From Ashinkailepas kermadecensis (Eukaryota; Arthropoda; Thecostraca; Neolepadidae): DNA of 64,000 bases. The DNA lies in NCBI GenBank assembly GCA_034440615.1, contig JAOTOM010004752.1, positions 177,501 through 241,500 of the forward strand. The letters are read 5' to 3'. The position numbers were made by a program, and so were the translations under genes. Positions 1-11,698 of this stretch are shown piece after piece. Position 1 is the first letter of the stretch, and every line of letters begins with the position of its first letter. The notes beneath the pieces are model-generated. The model was not told where the DNA came from and searched no databases. It saw only the letters and a list, made by a program, of their open reading frames with translations.

Positions 1-1464
1 GTTTCGTGCCCTGCTATTGTTAATTTGCCATTTTCCACATTCAATCTGAAACTGTGTCTTGAGAATGACGACTTGGAACTCCCCTGGCTTCTTGAGAGAT
101 CTCCAGACCTGCCTGTGATATGCCCCATGGCAGTTATTGGGTGAAGCCACACGAACGAGTAGCGTTTCGAAATCAAAGCCGCCCTAAGATGAGAAACAAT
201 GGAGCAATTCACAATGAATTTCAGCCATCTAAAATGCACTGCGTGTCGAAGCTTTTGTGTTGTGTCCACGGAGGCGAGGAAGCGCGAGTACTCTCCATCC
301 ATTTGTGGACTGCTGCGCACTGTCGGAATACTTGAACAGGACTGGCCTTGTTTTTTAATGAATTAAGTTACCCATAGAAACTATCTCCTATCTTTATCCA
401 GCCCCCATCCGTTCCCTTTCCATCACCAACTCCCTAGGTAAATCAGTTGACACAGCTCTGGCTTTAGGCTGGCCTCCAATGTCCATGCAAAGCAGATTCC
501 AATTGATATGCACGCTCGCATTTCGCTTTGGCCAGGATCAGCTGGCATCTGGCCCGATGTGGCGGGGACGAAGCAGTTTGGCGCCATATCCAATACCTTT
601 CCCGATGTGGCGAGGCCGGAGCAGCTTGGCGCAGTATCCAAAGAACTGGTCCCACGGGGTGAGAGACGGAGCAGCATGGCGTCCTTTCTAAACAGCTGGC
701 CTCTCGTGGTCACGTGGAGGGAGACAGAGCAGTGGGGACAAACCAGTATCGGAATATTGATGGCAGGCTGAACACCCGGTTAAAATCATGCCTTCAAATT
801 AGGATTGGGCGATGTGGAATGTGGATGGTGAAGATCCTCTCAAATAGCTCTGTATGTGTGAAGCACCCAACAAAATGGCCGGACGCAACGCCAGGTGCAC
901 CAACAAACCGCGTCCATTTTCACCCGAACAGCGGACATACCCGAAGTGTTTGTTTTATCGTGATTATCTTGAACATTTGCAGTGATCATCCTGAACTTGG
1001 CTACTTTAGAAGCTGAACATAGCCAAATAAGACCCATTATTACAAGACCATAATATAGCCAAATAAGACCCATTTTGCGTGAGTGATGCTCTGGAACGAA
1101 GGCTGATTGTCGTTTGATTTCAAGTGGCCTGGAAATCACTATAAATATCGGAGGTTTTTAGCAGTTCATTTCCCTTAAGCCCATCTGCAAGTCTCCAGAA
1201 TCCCCGGCCCGGAGAATGTCAGCTTTCTGCGGCTCTAGTGCACTCATCCAATGGCTGTTTCAGTTCTACTGATCGGCATCGTCCCCAGATGCTGCTACTC
1301 AGAGAACCATCAATCTAAATGTAAGCGGGCACTTCCAGACAGGAAGTGGCGTCAGGACGCCAGGCTAACCACAGTCCAGAGATCGACCAGAAGTCCCCGC
1401 GGGTAGTGTGAAGCGAGTAATGGCCCTACAGCTACTGGAAACTGCCAGCATGCATACGCTTTAG
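1..1464. other. Gene-poor unique sequence
   Basis: I see no recognisable gene. Three degenerate copies of a 48-50 bp unit, each containing a GGAGCAG-like core followed by TTGGCGC, lie at about 553-700. A 21-bp direct repeat beginning TAGCCAAATAAGACCC occurs at about 1019 and 1054. The short open frames here overlap each other on both strands and have no family resemblance. Confidence 0.5.
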
Positions 1465-1965
1465 CATCGCCTTGAAAAATGGAGTTCGTGCTCGCGTAGC
1501 AATAGGTGAGATGAAGCAGCGTTGTGCTGCTTGAGAATGCGGCATACATGCGCCGCAAACTCTTGCTTGCTATATGGTGATGACAAACCTCTCTGTCCGA
1601 AATGTCATGCCCGCGTGTCTGTGCGTCACATCTTGCTCTGCTCCTCCAGTTATGACGATGAGCGTAGACGTCACTTTGGACGTATGCAGTCGCTGTCACT
1701 TAGTGACGTTTTAGGCGACGACATTGTCATCGGAGCGACTTTTTGATTACGTCGCCGAAAAAAAAAATCATTTTCTGTCAGTATGCACCACGATGAACAG
1801 GTTAACAATGTACATGACGTAACAGACGTGCTGTTCGATGTTATTATATTACTTGTATGCAAGTTTAGCTAGTATATGCGATGTATTGACGTGTAAATAA
1901 CTCATATTTTCATGGGCGCTAGATTACCAATGAAGTCGCCCAGAAGCCCAAATAACTAACTACAA
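1465..1965 (+). pseudogene. Non-LTR retrotransposon 3' end (Jockey/I/CR1-like), degraded
   Basis: This is the C-terminal end of a LINE ORF2 followed by its 3' UTR. The translation from about 1475 gives WSSCSRSNR, an in-frame stop (TGA 1507-1509), then DEAALCCLRMRHT, LLYGDD and a C-x2-C-x7-H-x3-C cluster (CPKC...VRHILLC), then RRRHFG. This order matches the region after the RNase H domain in Jockey/I-type elements. The frame ends at 1746. The 3' UTR finishes at about 1914-1965 with a GGGCGC...CGCCC hairpin-like segment and GCCCAAATAACTAAC. The same peptide pattern and tail occur in the minus-strand copy at 51149-51555, and the tail alone at 16934-16991 and 17750-17817. It is dead because of truncation and the stop. 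I found no clear target-site duplication for this copy. Confidence 0.75.
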
Positions 1966-2286
1966 CAGTCACACGTTCCAGCAAGTTTCCGTCGCAGGAC
2001 TAACCTGGACGTAAATTGTATCGCATAAGGTTCGTTGATGTACGATTTATCGGGGTGTTGAAATTAGTTTTGAGATGTAGCTTAGATCATGGGTGGAAAA
2101 TCGTTTTCCAAGTCGGTGTGGCAGAAGCAATGACGAAGGCAGGATTTTCTCAAGGTGTACCCCCTCCCAAATTTGTCAAAACTGTCAGGATTTATCGAAC
2201 AAGTATTTGGGAGATGTCACAAAACAAAAACAATACTTAATGCGTGTTATCATGGAAACTCCTACCCTTAATTTGCTCTTTTCCGG

Positions 2287-2392
2287 CCTCTCTCTCTCTC
2301 TCTTCCTCTGCCTTTTCCTCTGCCTCTGCCTCTGCCTCTGCCTCTGCCTCTGCCTCTGCCTCTGCCTATCTCTCCTCCCTCCCTCCCTCCCT

Positions 2393-2466
<74 letters not shown>
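2287..2466. repeat. CT-rich compound microsatellite
   Basis: A hexamer CTCTGC run (about 2316-2370) passes into CCCT repeats (2371-2396) and then a pure CT run of about 70 bp. The serine/leucine-rich or Arg-Glu open frames across it are repeat artefacts. Confidence 0.95.
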
Positions 2467-2469
<3 letters not shown>

Positions 2470-2879
2470 GAATGACTATATTTAACCAAAGGAGAACATC
2501 CTCTCCACACACCACCAGCAACAGGCCCCGCCCTCCCGAACCGGATCACCAACGCGCGACAGCCCGCAAGGGCTCCAAATCACCACAATGCCACCCCACC
2601 TGACCCGATCGAATTAGCCAGCGCGCATATCTTTGGCGACAGCAACAACCAGGCAACCGGTAGGCTCTTGTCACGTGTCATTATTTCAAACGGCTCTGCC
2701 GGCGCATCCCGAAACACCGTCAGGTGCGACGCATCTCCCAGCGGTGCCGACGGCGACACCACCGCCACGTGATACGAGGCAGTTCGTCCAGACGGCGGCG
2801 CCGACTCTGCGTTCGGTGCGTGGCTGATGACGCACGTGCCAGCCAGGCTGCGGCAGCGCGACCGTCCGCGGCGGGAGAC

Positions 2880-3016
2880 GGCGCCGCGAACGGCCCCGCA
2901 GACCGGCCGCTTCGGACGGCGCCGCGAACGGCCCCGCAGACCGGCCGCTTCGGACGGCGCCGCGAACGGCCCCGCAGACCGGCCGCTTCGGACGGCGCCG
3001 CGAACGGCCCCGCAGA
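2880..3016. repeat. 38-bp GC-rich minisatellite, about 3.6 copies
   Basis: Near-identical 38-bp units contain CGAACGGCCCCGCAGACC followed by GGCCGCTTCGGACGG. The surrounding 2700-3200 interval is GC-rich and open in several frames on both strands, but no frame shows a protein family. Confidence 0.9.
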
Positions 3017-3878
3017 CAGACGTGCATGTCGGTGAACACCGGCAGCGTCAGGCCGCGGCAGCCAAGTCGGCGCGCCGGCCGCCACCGCCGGTCCACTTCC
3101 ACGGCCACCTCGCCCTTTCCTCGTCCACCTCGCCCTTTCGCGGTCACGTCACACGGCCAGTCGGACGACCCGTCGCCTGGCACAGTCACCTTCCAAGACC
3201 GAGTAAATATATGCCCGAAGATTCTTCCATCCAACTTGATAGGCCTTAGGTGCGGTAAAGCTTTTTCATTTCCAACAGCTGTAAAGAAACCTAATTTGGT
3301 ATCACTAACTGTATAAATATGACGCATGCCAGGCCTCAAAATTCGTACACTATTGCATTATATACTGCAAATGCATATCTTTAATTATAGATGTCCCCAG
3401 CCCAGCCCCCGCCTTCAGCACCTAAAATATCACACAAACTATAACTTAAAATTCCCTTAACGTAAATGTCCACTTGCCTGTACCTTGATCGCAAACACTC
3501 GCTTTTATAGACAGACATGTAACGTACTCGCTTTAAAGGCGGCGCAAATGGCCTTTATGTTCCGGCACGCTTAAAAAATTACTCCACCCCTTTAATTATA
3601 TTGAGAGCCGAGGTGCATTCCCAACTTGCCGTGAAGTTGTTCACCTGTCAACGAGATCTGCCAGAGAGCTCATACAAAGCCGCGGGGCAGGTCCGGTGCA
3701 GTATCCTACAACCGATTGTTGTTGTTTTTTGCATAGTGGAGGGAGGGGTGTGATTTAATAAAAGCAGCTGACGTAAAAGAAAAGTGCAAACATATGTAGA
3801 TAATGTCTATTGACGACGAGTGATTTTCCATGACTTATGTCGATTGTTTGATGATGATGATGATGTCGTTAGTGTGTT
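3017..3878. other. Unique sequence without recognisable gene
   Basis: A GC-rich part runs to about 3200, then AT-richer sequence follows. No open frame of useful length, no RNA gene and no repeat that I can name. Confidence 0.5.
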
Positions 3879-3961
3879 TGCTGCCTTTACCAGTCAGCAG
3901 TGCTGCTGCCTTTACCAGTCGGCAGTCCTGCTGCCTTTACCAGTCGGCAGTGCTGCTGCCG
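3879..3961. repeat. 25-bp minisatellite, 3 copies
   Basis: Three copies of a unit reading GCTGCTGCCTTTACCAGTCG plus GCAGT, differing at one or two positions. Confidence 0.9.
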
Positions 3962-4272
3962 AAAGCCATAAGCGCTTTTAAAAGCACAAATCTCACTCAT
4001 TACCTGAACTGAAATAACAAACGTGGCACTTAATGATGTCAAAAAGAAAAAGTGATGTCAAAGCAAGCGTCATTAATTGTGCCACTCCACGCAAATTACA
4101 AAATTATTTCATGACACTGATCCGGTGGACTGCGATTCGGGGTCAACGCCGAGTCCGATTGGGGCTCGTTTGTCTGCTAAATCACCGCATCCGCCGCAGG
4201 ATACGATAGCCGAAGCGGCGTAAATCCTGATTCACCACGGGTTGCGAGTTAATGTCGTCGGTGAGCAGTGGC

Positions 4273-4345
4273 GAGACCGGCCGGCTGACCGAAATCGAGA
4301 CCGGCCGGCTGAATCGAGACCGGCCGGCTGACGGCCGGCCAGCCG
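4273..4345. repeat. GACCGGCCGGCTGA repeats
   Basis: Three copies of a roughly 20-24 bp unit around GAGACCGGCCGGCTGA, ending in GGCCGGCC-rich sequence. The array sits just before a 17-bp array. Confidence 0.85.
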
Positions 4346-4396
4346 GCAGTGAGCCGGGGTGCCGACCACGTCCGGCCCACATGGACACGCTGTCGG

Positions 4397-5014
4397 TCTC
4401 CTGCTGCTGTTGGTCTCCTGCTGCTGTTAGTCTCCTGCTGCTGTTGGTCTCCTGTTGATGTTGGTCTCCTGCTGATGTTGGTCTCCTGCTGCTGTTGGTC
4501 TCCTGCTGCTGTTAGTCTCCTGCTGCTGTTGGTCTCCTGCTGATGTTGGTCTCCTGCTGCTGTTCGTCTCCTGCTGATGTTGGTCTCCTGCTGCTGTTGA
4601 TCTCCTGCTGTCCACACAAGGAGCCGGTGTCCAGACCACGTCCGGTCCACACGAACGCACTGTCTGTCCCCCGCTGTTGTCGGCTGCTGTTGGTCTCCTG
4701 CTGCTGTTGGTCTCCTGCTGCTGTTTGCCTCCTGCTGCTGTTGGTCTCCTGCTGCTGTTTGTCTCCTGCTGTTGTTGGTCTCCTGCTGTTGCTTATCTCC
4801 AGCTGTTGTCGGTCTCCTGCTGCTGTTTATCTCCTGCTGCTGTTTATCTCCAGCTGTTGTTGGTCTCCTGCTGCTGGTGGTCTCCTGCTGATGTTGGCCT
4901 CCAGCTGTTGTCGGTCTCCTGCTGCCGTTTGTTGTCTTCTGCTGCTGTTATCTCCAGCTGCTGTTATCTCCAGCTGCTGTTTGTCTCCAGCTGCTGTCGG
5001 TCTCCTGCTGCTGT
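4397..5014. repeat. 17-bp minisatellite (TCTCCTGCTGCTGTTGG), about 32 copies
   Basis: The unit is 17 bp, so reading frames rotate through it and give Cys/Leu-rich or Ser-Arg-Arg/Gln-rich open frames on both strands. A block at 4612-4675 interrupts the array. That block resembles the sequence just before the array (both contain CCACGTCCGGYCCACA), which suggests that array plus flank was duplicated once as a larger unit. Confidence 0.95.
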
Positions 5015-6711
5015 CCGCTCATGCCGTCCACGCAATGCTGACAGCAAGGCAGCCTACTTCCTCGGATGATTCAACGACACCCGACGAGTTAGACTGCGGA
5101 GACTGCGCAGTTAGACTGCGGGAACATCCGACCAGGAAGTTCGCATGCAATTTTTAGCGGTCGGGATTAACCTTTAAGTCCGGAACTGTCAACCAAATAG
5201 GAAAATGTCCGCCATCGTTCGGCATATCCAGCCGAGAAGAGGCAACGTCGACCTGCTGGTGGTCGTTTGTTGGATGAGCTGGCACTGCTGCATGAGCTGA
5301 CACGTCATGTTGCAGAGGAACATGCAATATGTTGCATGTTGCAACGTTGCACTGTCATGCAATATTGCAGTGAAGTCGCAAGCTGTATATTAACACGAAT
5401 GTTTTACGAACTGATGCAACCAAGTGGGCGCCCATGTCTTGCAGGCATTGACCAGGATTTGAAATGTCCGGATTGAAAACGGGACTCGCTAAATAGAACA
5501 AGATTTTCACATAGGGACTTCCTTCTTCGCTGGATGGAAGGAAAGTTAGCGCCTTCAGGAGGCATAAGGACATGAGAAGACAGAGACGCGGCAAGTGTGA
5601 TGTGTGCCTGACGCATTACATGAAGGCGAACGAGATATGCTCGCGTTCGGGAAAGCAAGGTAATACACTGGCAAGGCTGGTCCTCTACTTGTGTTCTATC
5701 TTTTATGACTTTACGGCGACTTGATGTTGACACAATCATGCGCTAAATGACCAAACCGGGTCGGCGTGCCCTAAAAGTCAAGTAACCAACCAATGACAGA
5801 ATCATCACACAATGCGCTACAACGCCCTGTCCGCCTGGTGGTCAGCCTCGATAAGCAGCTCGGGTCCTACTTGGAGGCGCTTCTAATTGTTTGTGACTCG
5901 TCCAGTTCTAGTTACGAGTCAAATATGCGAGTTAGTGGCGTCGTATCCACTTGTGTACTCGCATACGCCACACGAGGCACTCTCAGGCGTCACGCTCGCT
6001 GGCCATTGCCAACAGCCCACAACCCGTGCCTGACCTTCCTCTCGCCCACTCCCAGCCGAGCCGCAAAACGAGCCCGGCCCGGCGCTGTTTCCGCACCCCG
6101 TCCGCGTCACAGTGCCGACTTTGCCGACTTCGCCGACTTTGCTCCTCGAGGCCGCAAGGCCGCTCCTCGGTTCCGGCCGGCGCTCGGCCGTTATCGGCGC
6201 CGCAGTTGGCAGCGCGCGCGCCGGCCGGCCGACCCCGGCCGGCGCCGAGTTGGCAGCGGCCGCCGCAGCCTCACGTTATCGGGCTCCTTCTGTTTGGTGC
6301 CGATGCGCGCCGATGCCGGCCGCGCGGCTTTCTCGGACGGCCGTCTCCGCACTATCAGCATCTCCTTCCCCATAGACACGACAAAACTCATGTATAAATT
6401 ATTGGCACGTTTGGCAGCGCTCGCCGCCGGCCGTTGGCAGCACTGCTTCATCGACACTAATGGCGCGCGCGCGCCGAAACTTGATGGACACAGCGCCACA
6501 TATTCAGCTGTAGGGGGAGAGTGATAGGCAGCTGTGGCACAAGAACTGGGCACGACCGGTGATTGTCACTGTCAGGGGCCGTACGGCCGGGCACTGCCAG
6601 AGGCGATACGGCCTGTCACTGTCAGTAATACATGTATGCATACACACATAAATACATACATACATACATACATAATACACTTATGCTGATTTGGACCACA
6701 AAGAGACTGCT
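5015..6711. other. Unique sequence, GC-rich at 5990-6490; short CATA repeat
   Basis: The longest frame is 243 codons (5793-6524, plus). It is Arg/Ala/Pro-rich in its second half, follows local GC content and shows no domain, so I do not call it a gene. A CATA microsatellite lies at about 6638-6673. No other structure seen. Confidence 0.45.
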
Positions 6712-7000
6712 TGGAGGCTACTAACTGACCTTAGTGGGCTACTAGTGGGGCTTAGGGGTTACCAATGAGCCTTAATTAGTTACGAATTGGCTTTAGTGGC
6801 TACTAAGGGGCCTTAGTGGGCTACTAATTGGCCTTATTTGGATACAAAGGGACTTAGTGAGCTACTAAGGGGCCTTAGTGGCATTCTAAGTGGCCTTTTT
6901 GGGATACTAAGGTGCCTTGGTGGGCTACTAAAGGGCATTAGTGGGATTCTAAGGGCCCTTGGTGCGCTACTAAAGGCCTTAGTGGTCTACTTAGGAGCGT
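6712..7000. repeat. Degenerate 21-bp minisatellite
   Basis: Units read approximately TTAGTGGGCTACTAAGGGGCC. Copies are diverged, but seven consecutive ones between about 6852 and 6997 keep a 20-21 bp period. In one forward frame each unit codes for seven residues with Leu/Ile at fixed places. Confidence 0.85.
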
Positions 7001-7298
7001 TCCAGCCGCTCCTCTTCACATACTGATGACTTGCTACTGCCTTGTGAAGAGGTGAACGAGCAGTTGTCCACTCGTTCCCCTTAATGGAATGTGTCATTGT
7101 TAACACCAGGCGTCGCCAAACGTCGCCCCGGTCGCCATGGTTACCAGCTCCCTGTTCTTGTCTCTGATAATGGGATAATAGTGATGCAACTGTTGGTGAT
7201 GCATACTTCAACTGCACTAAGCGCACGTCACATGTCAGCCGCAGTGTAAATACCGCGCACTGAGATCTGGGGATTTCCAGCAGACCAGGTCGCCTGGT

Positions 7299-7709
7299 AG
7301 TGGGTGTGCCCCATCATGGTCAGATGGTGGGTGTGCTCCATAATGGCCCGATAGTGGGTGTGCTCCATCATGGTCAAATGGTGGGTGTGCTCCATAATGG
7401 CCCGATGGTGGGTGTGCTCTGTTTGTGCCTTGTAGTGGGTGTGCTCCATAATGACCCGATAGTTGGTGTGCTTCATCAAGGTCAGATGGTGGGTGTGCTC
7501 CATAATGGCCCGATAGTGAGTGTGCTCTGTTTGTGCCCTGTAGTGGGTGTGCTCCATAATGGCCCGATGGTGGGTGTGCTCTATAATCGCCCGATAACGT
7601 GTGTGTACTCTATGCTGACCCCATAGTTGATGTGCTCTATAATGGCCAGACAGTTGGTGTGCTCTATAACGGCCCGACAGTGGGTGTGCTCCATCACCGT
7701 CCGACAGCG
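7299..7709. repeat. 27-bp minisatellite, about 15 copies
   Basis: Units contain GTGGGTGTGCTCCATAATGG followed by CCCGATA. The period is a multiple of three, so a nine-residue repeat (VGVLHNGPI) stays open on the plus strand and a His/Thr-rich one on the minus strand. Confidence 0.95.
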
Positions 7710-9088
7710 GACAGCTGTGTACCAGTGCCGGTGTCTGTTGCCAGCAGAAAACGTGACGCCGCACGGACATAACCCGCCGCCTGCCGAGTCGGGCTCGTTC
7801 TACGGCGGGGCTCGTTCGACGGCGGGGGCTCGTTCGACGGCCGGCTCGTTCGTCAGCAGGCGCGGCACAAACGGCCGGCGTCGGATTCGGATCGGCGTCA
7901 ATTAGCGGGCTTTGTGCGACGCGGGATCGGCTGCCGCCACGTATTGCGCCATTACAAATGCAGCGGCGGACCTCGGTCCCGGCCGACGGTCGGCGCGCCG
8001 GCGTCCGCGCGGCCCGAGAGGCACCGCGATTGCCACATTGATAAGTAATTAACTGCAACATTGATGGCGGCGCACGTCGAACGGGCCGAACCGGGTGCGT
8101 GGCGACCGGCGGCCGGGCGACTGTCCCGCCATCCGGCGGACGCCGTGTCGGTGCCGGGGATTAGCTGACGTCAACAGGGGGGGGGGGGTGCTGACGTCGG
8201 CAGCGGGAGGGGGAGCTGACGCAGATCGACGCTGGCGGCTTTTACGACGCGATACCGCTGATCTGTGAGAGTGATTGCCACAAGTGTGCCGGACCATAAA
8301 GGTCATTTGCGCCGTCTCCATAACAAGACTTAGTTCAACTCAGAAAGCATCGGCCTTCATAGTGATGCGCCCCTGCATCTTGCTGGATCCTTCGCTTACA
8401 TGATGGGAAAGTGGGTGATGGTGGCGATGTCCGCCCTCGAATTGAGCCCTGCGCCTACATATGTTGAACATCAGCCGGATACCCAGGCCATGGACGAGGT
8501 AACGCTGGGTCAGCGACTTGGGGAATAATTGCGATGACGTATTTTACTGCCATCTAGCGGCAAGAATATCAGAGTGAGGACATTGAAAGAAAACGCGCAG
8601 GAAACTGTTGAGGCGGTGCGTCTGGTGATTAAGTAAGTGTTTTGTTGGTCTTCTTTGTCGGCACATCTAGTGACGATCTGGTTATTAGTTCTCAGTTGAA
8701 GGGTTCTTAGCAGTATGCCTGAAGTGATATTCGTGCTGTATGGTTTCGCTTTTTCTGATATACTGATGCTAAATAAATAGCCCGTGCGTCAATGCTCATC
8801 TCACGTGTGAGCACAGCATTTCAAACTAGCACAGAATGCTCGACGACATTAATGTGGACAACTGTGCCTGATGTTACTAATTTGCACCTCAGGTAAACAC
8901 AATGTCATTAATTTGTGCACCATGTTTCAAGTTTAGAGGCTTTAATGATGTAGGTAGGTGTCTATTTAGTCATATATAGGCAAACACCGACCTACCAGCA
9001 AAACTCCTACATGGCCACATGAGCTTGACCACGTGGCCACATGGGCTTCGGTGGACAGCAGAACACACCAGCCACAAGCACCAGCAGA
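7710..9088. other. Unique sequence, GC-rich to about 8330
   Basis: No recognisable gene. A G homopolymer of about 10 bases lies near 8178, between two TGACGTC motifs. From 8330 to 9088 the DNA is of average composition with no long frame. Confidence 0.45.
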
Positions 9089-9090
9089 TA

Positions 9091-11696
9091 CACCTTTTGC
9101 GTGCAAGTTTGAACAAAATGCACGGCTTTCAGTATTAAGCGCGTCCAATTTCGGCGTTTCAGCACGTTGCGTCAAAATATGATACAGGAGTGAGAAATTC
9201 AGTCGGACACCATGCGTTTCAACAATGGTGTAATCTATTTTGGCATGGTGCATATTTCAGTGGGATTAGCATGATATTCGGCATGCGGGCATGCTTCGGC
9301 ACGGCAACAACCGATTTCGGCAGTGTACAACCAAATTCGACGCGCTAATTACGGTTCAGAAGTCAAAAGTGTTGTCAGTATCAATGCATATGCATATCAC
9401 ATCCAGTGCTGGTTATCTGTTCTTCCTTAACGGCTGGCTTCTGCATATTCGATACGTGAACTCGTTATTCAGGTACTGTACTCCTGAACCGAACACTACT
9501 GACTAGGGGTGGTATTTCAGACCCCTCAATTTATATCTGGAATTGATGGCCAAGGAAGCACCCCACTGGCTGCTCTCGCATTATGTACAATCGCCATTAA
9601 AGTTAAGTTAAGGTATATTGACCCAATTCCTCAAGCTTTGGAAGGAAACATATTGGTTAGACCTAATGAACCCATATACTCTATCACAGATATTCGTGAA
9701 ACTTACGTGGTAATACAGAAAATATAAAATCATTTATTTTTATATATTGCATGATAATGACATGAAATCGAATCTAAACGTTTACTAAGTCTCTGTAGCG
9801 GATATTTTCCACTCGATAGTTACAATTTGGTCTCTTGGTGGGCAATAAGTATGTCTCTGTTATGTCAAAAATAGCATTGTTGGTCATGTTGACACTGCAT
9901 GCGCTGTAATCCTATGCGTATAAATAGCCAGATATACAAATACGATGTATTTGAAAATGTCATTAGTTTCGCAGTACAACGAAGGGCACAAACAACGAAG
10001 TGTTCATGAAAGCGCACAAACCGTGTACTCCAGAGCACAGGGCGTACATCACAGTCACCTAGCCCGTGGGCGACCGTCACCTGGTCGATAATGTTCACAC
10101 GGGCTGCGCAGGCTGGCAGGAAGCAGTTCGAGTGCTGATAGTGACACCGCACGTCATCGCCGGTCACCGACTGCACCACGACAGCGATGACTTCTCTCAG
10201 GATGTTGAATCGCCAGCGGGTCGGAGTGGCGCCGGCACGAGCTGCCGCCATCCTGTCGTCCATCCGGTGCTGGCTGCCAGCCAGATGCTGCTTCGCCGTC
10301 GACCTCAGCACGCTGAAAACATTCTCAATTGGATTCCGGAATGGTGAATATGCCGGCAGCCGACGGATCCGGTGCGCGTCAGGGAGCGTCAGGTGATGTT
10401 CCACGTCCCGGTGTGACGGCGCGTTGTCCAAGAGAAACGTCGCCTCCTCGTCTTCTCCAACGATGGCGCCGATCCTTCGCAAAAGGCAGCGAATCTGTGC
10501 TTATCGGCACCACCTGCGACAGCTTGGTGGTAGATGATGCCGTCCGGATGGCGGTCGCTGATGGCCGTGATGACGGCGGCGTTATTGCCACGCGATCCAC
10601 AAACCGTGCGAACGACTCTTTCGCCAGCTCTCGGTCGACTTCGGGAGCGCATCCGGTGCCGATGTTAGGCCCACTTTCGGCAATACAAACGCGGTGTCGG
10701 GCGACTCCACCGATCATCATCGAGTTTAGAAACTCATAGCGGTCGTACTTGATTCCTTCTTGAGTTTCTCTCTACCGGCTGCGGCACCACTTTTTCACCG
10801 TTAGGCAGCAGCCGTGAAGCACCAGGGAAATCGTCGAGTTCTCTACGCGAGACTCGTCAGATCACGTTTTCCTCAGGATTATGTTGAGCTGCTTCAAGTG
10901 GTAGCTGCGGATTTTCTTCGGTACATAGGACCAATAATTTGCGAGATTCTTCGTCAACTTTTTGGGCTGTTCGCCCACCTCCTGGTCTCATGTGTACTTG
11001 TTCTTTCTGGACGCATTTAGCAATAAAGGACCACACGGTTCCTCGTTTTATCTCTGGTCACTTCAACGTAATCACCAACAGAAAGATGAGCGTTGGTGAC
11101 TGCCCATCTTTCTCCTTCTCTTGGGTTCCTGGACCGACCACTTGCACGCTCTTCTCCATATGGCACAACGACGTCTGGACAAGCTGTAACCTCCTGACCT
11201 TGCGGTTGCGGAATGCTCGGCTTGAAATAAATATTACTCACTTCTGATTGGTCAAGAGCGTACCATGCTGTCAGGAGCCGTTTAGCCGCCAACCCGTTGG
11301 TAAATGTTGCATTGTGCATTGCATATGCAACTACATACACAAAACGTCAAAAAGTGCCCCTTTATCGGACAAGGGGTACATATTTAACAAACATATTTAA
11401 TATGACAAAAGAAAACAAGTCTCACAGCAGAGTATTTTCAACGTGGAATTTGCTTCCATTCTGGCGGAATTCATCGCACTATCCTAAATTATCAACACGT
11501 ACCGAAATATTCACTGTAAATCTGAATTAGAATGCAACTCTGCCGAAATATGCTGCACTATTAGCAAAATGAATGCTGCTGAGCCGAAGATGGAGCTGTT
11601 ATTTGTAAATTGGATGCGCTATGCCGAACTGTCGAAAATATATGGGCATATCGCTGAAATTGAAGCATAGGCGGCGAAATTGGACGCAGAAAGGTG
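9091..11696 (-). mobile_element. Tc1/mariner-like DNA transposon with long inverted ends
   Basis: Outer ends are inverted: CACCTTTTGCGTGCAAGTTT at 9091 pairs with CACCTTTCTGCGTCCAATTT read on the minus strand from 11696. Each end is bordered by TA (9089-9090 and 11697-11698), the duplication expected for Tc1/mariner. Inside each end, within about 240 bp, several TTCGGC/TTCAGC-type motifs recur pointing inward (for example near 9151, 9273, 9296 and 9314, and on the opposite strand near 11676, 11626, 11583 and 11545). GCGTCCAATTTCG is found at 9141 and, inverted, at about 11675-11687. The middle holds a decayed minus-strand transposase. Total length is about 2.6 kb. The element is dead, but its borders are still readable. 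Confidence 0.75.
10089..11190 (-). pseudogene. DDE transposase pseudogene of the Tc1/mariner (IS630) superfamily
   Basis: This is the remains of the cut-and-paste transposase of the surrounding element. Reading the minus strand across frames gives, in order: an N-terminal helix-turn-helix part (TNAHLSVGDYVEV, then RGTVWSFIAKCVQ in another frame); a linker (MRPGGGRTAQKVDEES); the start of the catalytic core (RVCIAESGPN, where relatives usually have D-E-S/T-G); RGNNAAVITAIS; the second catalytic Asp in FLLDNAPSH; and the final Glu in LPAYSPFRNPIEN, 33 residues later. The C-terminal part runs to about LPACA. At least three frame changes are needed (near 11050, about 10660 and about 10490 at a TTTT run), a stop lies within the linker region, and the first catalytic Asp reads as Ala. 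Length and order fit a full transposase of roughly 340 residues, now non-functional. Confidence 0.8.
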
Positions 11697-11698
11697 TA

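Noticed and set aside
5793..6524. 243-codon frame as a host gene
   Set aside because: The composition follows local GC richness, overlapping frames exist on both strands, and there is no domain or splice pattern.
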